Shown: positions 61,844 through 64,000 of the stretch, piece after piece | Layout of the letters: each line of letters begins with the position of its first letter | Position numbering within the stretch: the first letter of the stretch is position 1 | Assembly: GCF_021568695.1 (NCBI RefSeq) | Contig: NZ_JAKGTI010000003.1 | Coordinates: forward strand, 62,001-126,000 | Length of the DNA: 64,000 bases | Reading direction: 5' to 3' | DNA from: Maritalea mediterranea | Lineage (GTDB): Bacteria; Pseudomonadota; Alphaproteobacteria; Rhizobiales; Devosiaceae | Notes under the pieces: model-generated | What the model was told of the DNA's origin: nothing | What the model saw: only the letters and a program-made list of their open reading frames with translations | The model's database searches: none | Position numbers and translations under genes: made by a program

Positions 61844-62212
61844 TGCCGCCACCGGCCACACTTTTGTAGCGCTCACGCCGCGCAGGCTGGCGCCCGTCCC
61901 CGGCACCCCCGCCATTGTTACGTGCTGCCACCGCTCGCTTCGCTCCCGTCCCCGACACCCCCGGCCGATGGGGGCCATTCACTAATGCTGTGCTAGAAAG
62001 GGAAAAGAGTGGACGAGCAGCGCGAGGACCTCGGCGCACTTTTGCGCCGCGCCCGCGCAGGTTAGGTGCTGCAAGCACCGCTCAACCGTGAGCGAAAAGG
62101 ACACCGCCCCGTTAGTACGTGCCGCCATCGGTCGCTGCGCTCCCGTCCCCGGCACCCCCGGCTCATTTTTGCCGCCACCGGACACTGCGTGTCCGTTCCC
62201 GGCACCCCCGCC
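61844..62212. repeat. Four degenerate copies of a GC-rich intergenic repeat
   Basis: Units start at about 61844, 61921, 62118 and 62170. Each begins TGCCGCCACCGG or a close variant, has a short variable stem (for example GGACAC-TGC-GTGTCC in the last), and ends CCCGTCCCCGGCACCCCC. The first unit has a longer interior. Open frames in this stretch are by-products of the GC-rich repeat, not genes. Confidence 0.7.
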
Positions 62213-62332
62213 TGTGGGTGCCCCGCATTTCCGTTGTGCAGGGCATCTCCACGCCCTCTTACGTCATTACCGGACTTGATCCGGTAATCCATGTAGCGGT
62301 GGTGTGTGGCGCGGCAACACTGTCCTATCTCC
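62213..62332. repeat. Palindromic repeat copy between the GC-rich units and the MFS gene
   Basis: At 62262-62298, CGTCATTACCGG, ACTTGATCCGGTAATCCA is a palindromic repeat unit: CCGGA and its complement TCCGG around the CTTGA core, framed by CATTA and TAATC. A near copy is at 63740-63780. The rest of the gap holds no gene. Confidence 0.6.
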
Positions 62333-63589
62333 TCACGCTTCTTTCTCCTCACTCGCCTGCTCCGTCACCCATTGCCCAGCCGCCTCAACGGCAATTGGCG
62401 AGGCAGAGGGGACAACGCCGAGATAGCTTTCTGTTTCGCTTGGCGGGGTGACGACCGCGCGTTGGGTCATGCGATAGAGCGCGAACATGGTGATGAACAG
62501 GCAGGTGGTGGCGAGCATGATCCAGAACATGTGGGAGCCGAACATTTGCATAACGGTACCTGCCGCCAGCGGGCCGAGGATCGCGCCAAGCCCAAAGGTA
62601 AGGGCGAGACCGCCGGAGGCGGCGGGCATATCCTCGGTGGGCAATGCATCGTTGACATAGGCAAGCAGCAAGGCATAGAGCGGCATAGTGACCCCACCTG
62701 AGAGGAAGGCGATGGCCAAAAGCGCGGGTTGGTTGTCGCCGATGCTTGCACCGATCAGGCAGAAAATCGCCCCGAGGCCGGAGGTGGCGAAAATGACATA
62801 GCGTCGGTCGACCCGATCGGAGATCCAGCCAATCGGCACTTGCAGCAATAGGGGGCCAGTAAACAGCATGGCCATCAGCAGTGCGACCTGGGGCGGCGAC
62901 AGGCCGATCCGGGCACCATAGACGGGGCTCATGCCCGCTTGTGTGGCGTAGATGGTGCCAAGAAAGAAAATGCCGACTGTGCCGAGCGGCGAGCCGCGAA
63001 ACAGTTCGAGCAAGGGCATGGGGCGCGACATTTGAGTGGCGGGTGTGGGCGAAACCGACAAGAGGATCGGCCCAAAGGAAATCGACACCAGAATGGAAGC
63101 GACGATAAACAAGGAGGCGGTTGCCGCGTCACCCATCGCCAGCAGGCCCTGCGCGCCAATCACGCCGAGTGTCTGGGCGATCATATAGACCGAGAGCACT
63201 TGGCCCCGGTTCTGGTTGGTTGCTTCTGCATTGAGCCAGCTTTCGGCGGTGACATAGATGCTCGCCATGCAAAACCCGATCAACACACGCAGCACGGTCC
63301 ACGCCCAAGGCTCAACGACCAGCGTCAGGGCGATCAGGCCAGCGGACATAAAGCTGCCCACTGCCGCAAACACCCGCACATGGCCCACGCGGCGGATCAT
63401 CACAGGGGCTGCCTGCGCGCCCATCAAAAACCCGCCAAAATAGGCGGAGGTGACCAGTGCCAGTGCACTGGCGGAGAAACCTTCAATATCCCCGCGCACC
63501 CCCACAAGCGTGAACTGCATGCCATTGCCCAGCATGATGAAAAAGATACCCAGAAGCAGCGGCAGAATGCCGAGATAAAGCTGTTTCAT
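62333..63589 (-). CDS. MFS transporter (YcaD-like)
   Basis: The 418-residue protein has 12 predicted helices. The N-terminal half has GNGMQFTLVGVRGDIEGFSA, TSAYFGGFLMGAQAAPVMIR and the RVGHVRVFAAVGS loop; the middle holds GWISDRVDRRYVIF, the MFS motif A of the second half. The C-terminal tail is Ala/Glu-rich. YcaD/TsgA-type multidrug or sugar exporters are the nearest family; the substrate is unknown. Confidence 0.85.
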   Translation of the reverse strand: MKQLYLGILPLLLGIFFIMLGNGMQFTLVGVRGDIEGFSASALALVTSAYFGGFLMGAQAAPVMIRRVGHVRVFAAVGSFMSAGLIALTLVVEPWAWTVLRVLIGFCMASIYVTAESWLNAEATNQNRGQVLSVYMIAQTLGVIGAQGLLAMGDAATASLFIVASILVSISFGPILLSVSPTPATQMSRPMPLLELFRGSPLGTVGIFFLGTIYATQAGMSPVYGARIGLSPPQVALLMAMLFTGPLLLQVPIGWISDRVDRRYVIFATSGLGAIFCLIGASIGDNQPALLAIAFLSGGVTMPLYALLLAYVNDALPTEDMPAASGGLALTFGLGAILGPLAAGTVMQMFGSHMFWIMLATTCLFITMFALYRMTQRAVVTPPSETESYLGVVPSASPIAVEAAGQWVTEQASEEKEA

Positions 63590-63739
63590 GTGACCACGCC
63601 CGTGCCCGATTTTAGTGCGGGCAGGCTAACATGATTTGTGCGCTGTCGCATTCGATTTTCAGTGGTGTCGGTTAAGGATATTCTAGCGACTGCTGGTGGC
63701 ACAAGTGTCGAGAAAACCTCAAATCACCCGAGGCCTTTC

Positions 63740-63780
63740 CGTCATTACCAGGCTTGATCCGGTAGTCCATTTGGCGGCCG
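63740..63780. repeat. Palindromic repeat copy 2
   Basis: CGTCATTACC, then AGGCTTGATCCGG, TAGTCCATTTGGCGG. It differs from the copy at 62262 at a few positions, and both keep the CTTGATCCGGTA core. The same core, in the other orientation, is in the element at 18691. Confidence 0.65.
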
Positions 63781-63881
63781 TATTGTCCCAATGGCTGGAG
63801 GGGGGAGGTGTCCTGCTCAACTGGATAAATAACACGCTATATAATCTTAAAGGTGAGCCTGTTTTCGCTTGCGCTGCTTGG

Positions 63882-63904
63882 ACCCTCGGGTCAAGCCCGA
63901 GGGT
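63882..63904. repeat. Palindrome with TCAAG core
   Basis: Nine-base arms ACCCTCGGG and CCCGAGGGT flank TCAAG. The core and layout match CCCCGGA-TCAAG-TCCGGGG at 18691-18709, so these are variants of one dispersed palindromic family. Confidence 0.7.
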
Positions 63905-64000
63905 GACGGCAGGGGAGGTGGTGAACGGTCCCGGGATCACGCCGAGCGGTGACGCTGGTGGTCGCGACAAAAGCCCCAACAACACCCGATGCCATCCCGG

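Larger units (their letters stand above)
63590..64000. other. Gene-free right end with palindromic repeats
   Basis: The last 411 bp have no convincing gene. A repeat unit at 63740-63780 (TTACCAGGCTTGATCCGGTA) matches the one at 62262. A third palindrome at 63882-63904 has arms ACCCTCGGG and CCCGAGGGT around TCAAG. The sequence after 63980 (GATGCCATCCCGG) may begin another copy. Confidence 0.6.

Noticed and set aside
61860-62451. Several overlapping open frames on both strands in the repeat cluster
   Set aside because: They are caused by GC-rich repeats; products are repeated VPGTG/PVAA-like strings without domains.
1-64000. CRISPR arrays, prophage and insertion sequences
   Set aside because: I saw no regularly spaced direct repeats of about 25-40 bp, no cas-type proteins, no structural phage proteins and no transposase.

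Overview
The window looks like ordinary chromosome of an alphaproteobacterium, most likely of the order Hyphomicrobiales (Rhizobiales). The evidence is the aerobic cobaltochelatase pair cobS/cobT next to a J-domain protein and bolA, a CarD regulator beside the 7Fe ferredoxin FdxA, a znuA/znuCB-zur cluster with a Zur box, a C-P lyase cluster led by a HutC-type PhnF, two long PhnE permeases, DUF1045/DUF1178/DUF1328/DUF3108 proteins and dispersed palindromes with a TCAAG or CTTGA core. Genus cannot be fixed from the sequence. There is no prophage, no transposase gene and no CRISPR array.

Layout. 1-5,000: start of a CPA2 antiporter, a D,D-carboxypeptidase, Ada, TusA and a CAP lipoprotein. 3,600-16,534: a complete phosphonate region. 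phnGHIJKL, DUF1045, phnM, phnN and DUF1203 run leftward; phnF and the transporter phnCDEE run rightward. A HutC-type operator lies between phnG and phnF, and candidate Pho boxes lie before phnC and before DUF1045. 16,540-22,050: a DUF924 protein, a SAF-domain oxidoreductase, a 257-bp inverted-repeat element and the zinc-uptake locus. 22,150-34,970: an Hsp70-like protein, a BLUF photoreceptor, tRNA-Arg(CCT), a nuclease, an M48 protease, CarD, FdxA, an S4 protein, a SUV3-like helicase, DUF3108, rpmB and a queuosine-precursor transporter.

34,250-42,240: a TetR-controlled divergent pair with two perfect palindromic operators, an M42 peptidase, a phytase-like esterase, cobT-cobS, a J-domain protein and bolA. 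42,240-52,800: a CorC/HlyC protein, aroB-aroK, a 49-aa membrane protein translationally coupled to xerD, accA, an L,D-transpeptidase, a GNAT acetyltransferase, an SLC13-type transporter, a UDG-like protein, a VOC protein and a methyltransferase. 52,860-63,590: secA, a parvulin, argJ, mutT, an orphan Flp pilin, a methyltransferase, comF, grxC, a nitrilase-family amidase, DUF1178, a repeat-rich gap and an MFS transporter. The end is gene-free and carries palindromic repeats.

How it works together. The phosphonate genes form one phosphate-starvation module. PhnCDEE import phosphonates, PhnGHIJKL with PhnM convert them to a ribosyl cyclic phosphate, and PhnN recycles ribose bisphosphate to PRPP. 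No phnP is visible here; the embedded 2H-phosphoesterase (DUF1045) is the obvious candidate for that ring-opening step. The zinc locus is a self-contained Zur circuit. Nothing in the window is a clearly new multi-gene system. The most interesting leads are the DUF1045 role, the layered phn regulation, the symmetric TetR operators, the BLUF protein and the inverted-repeat element.
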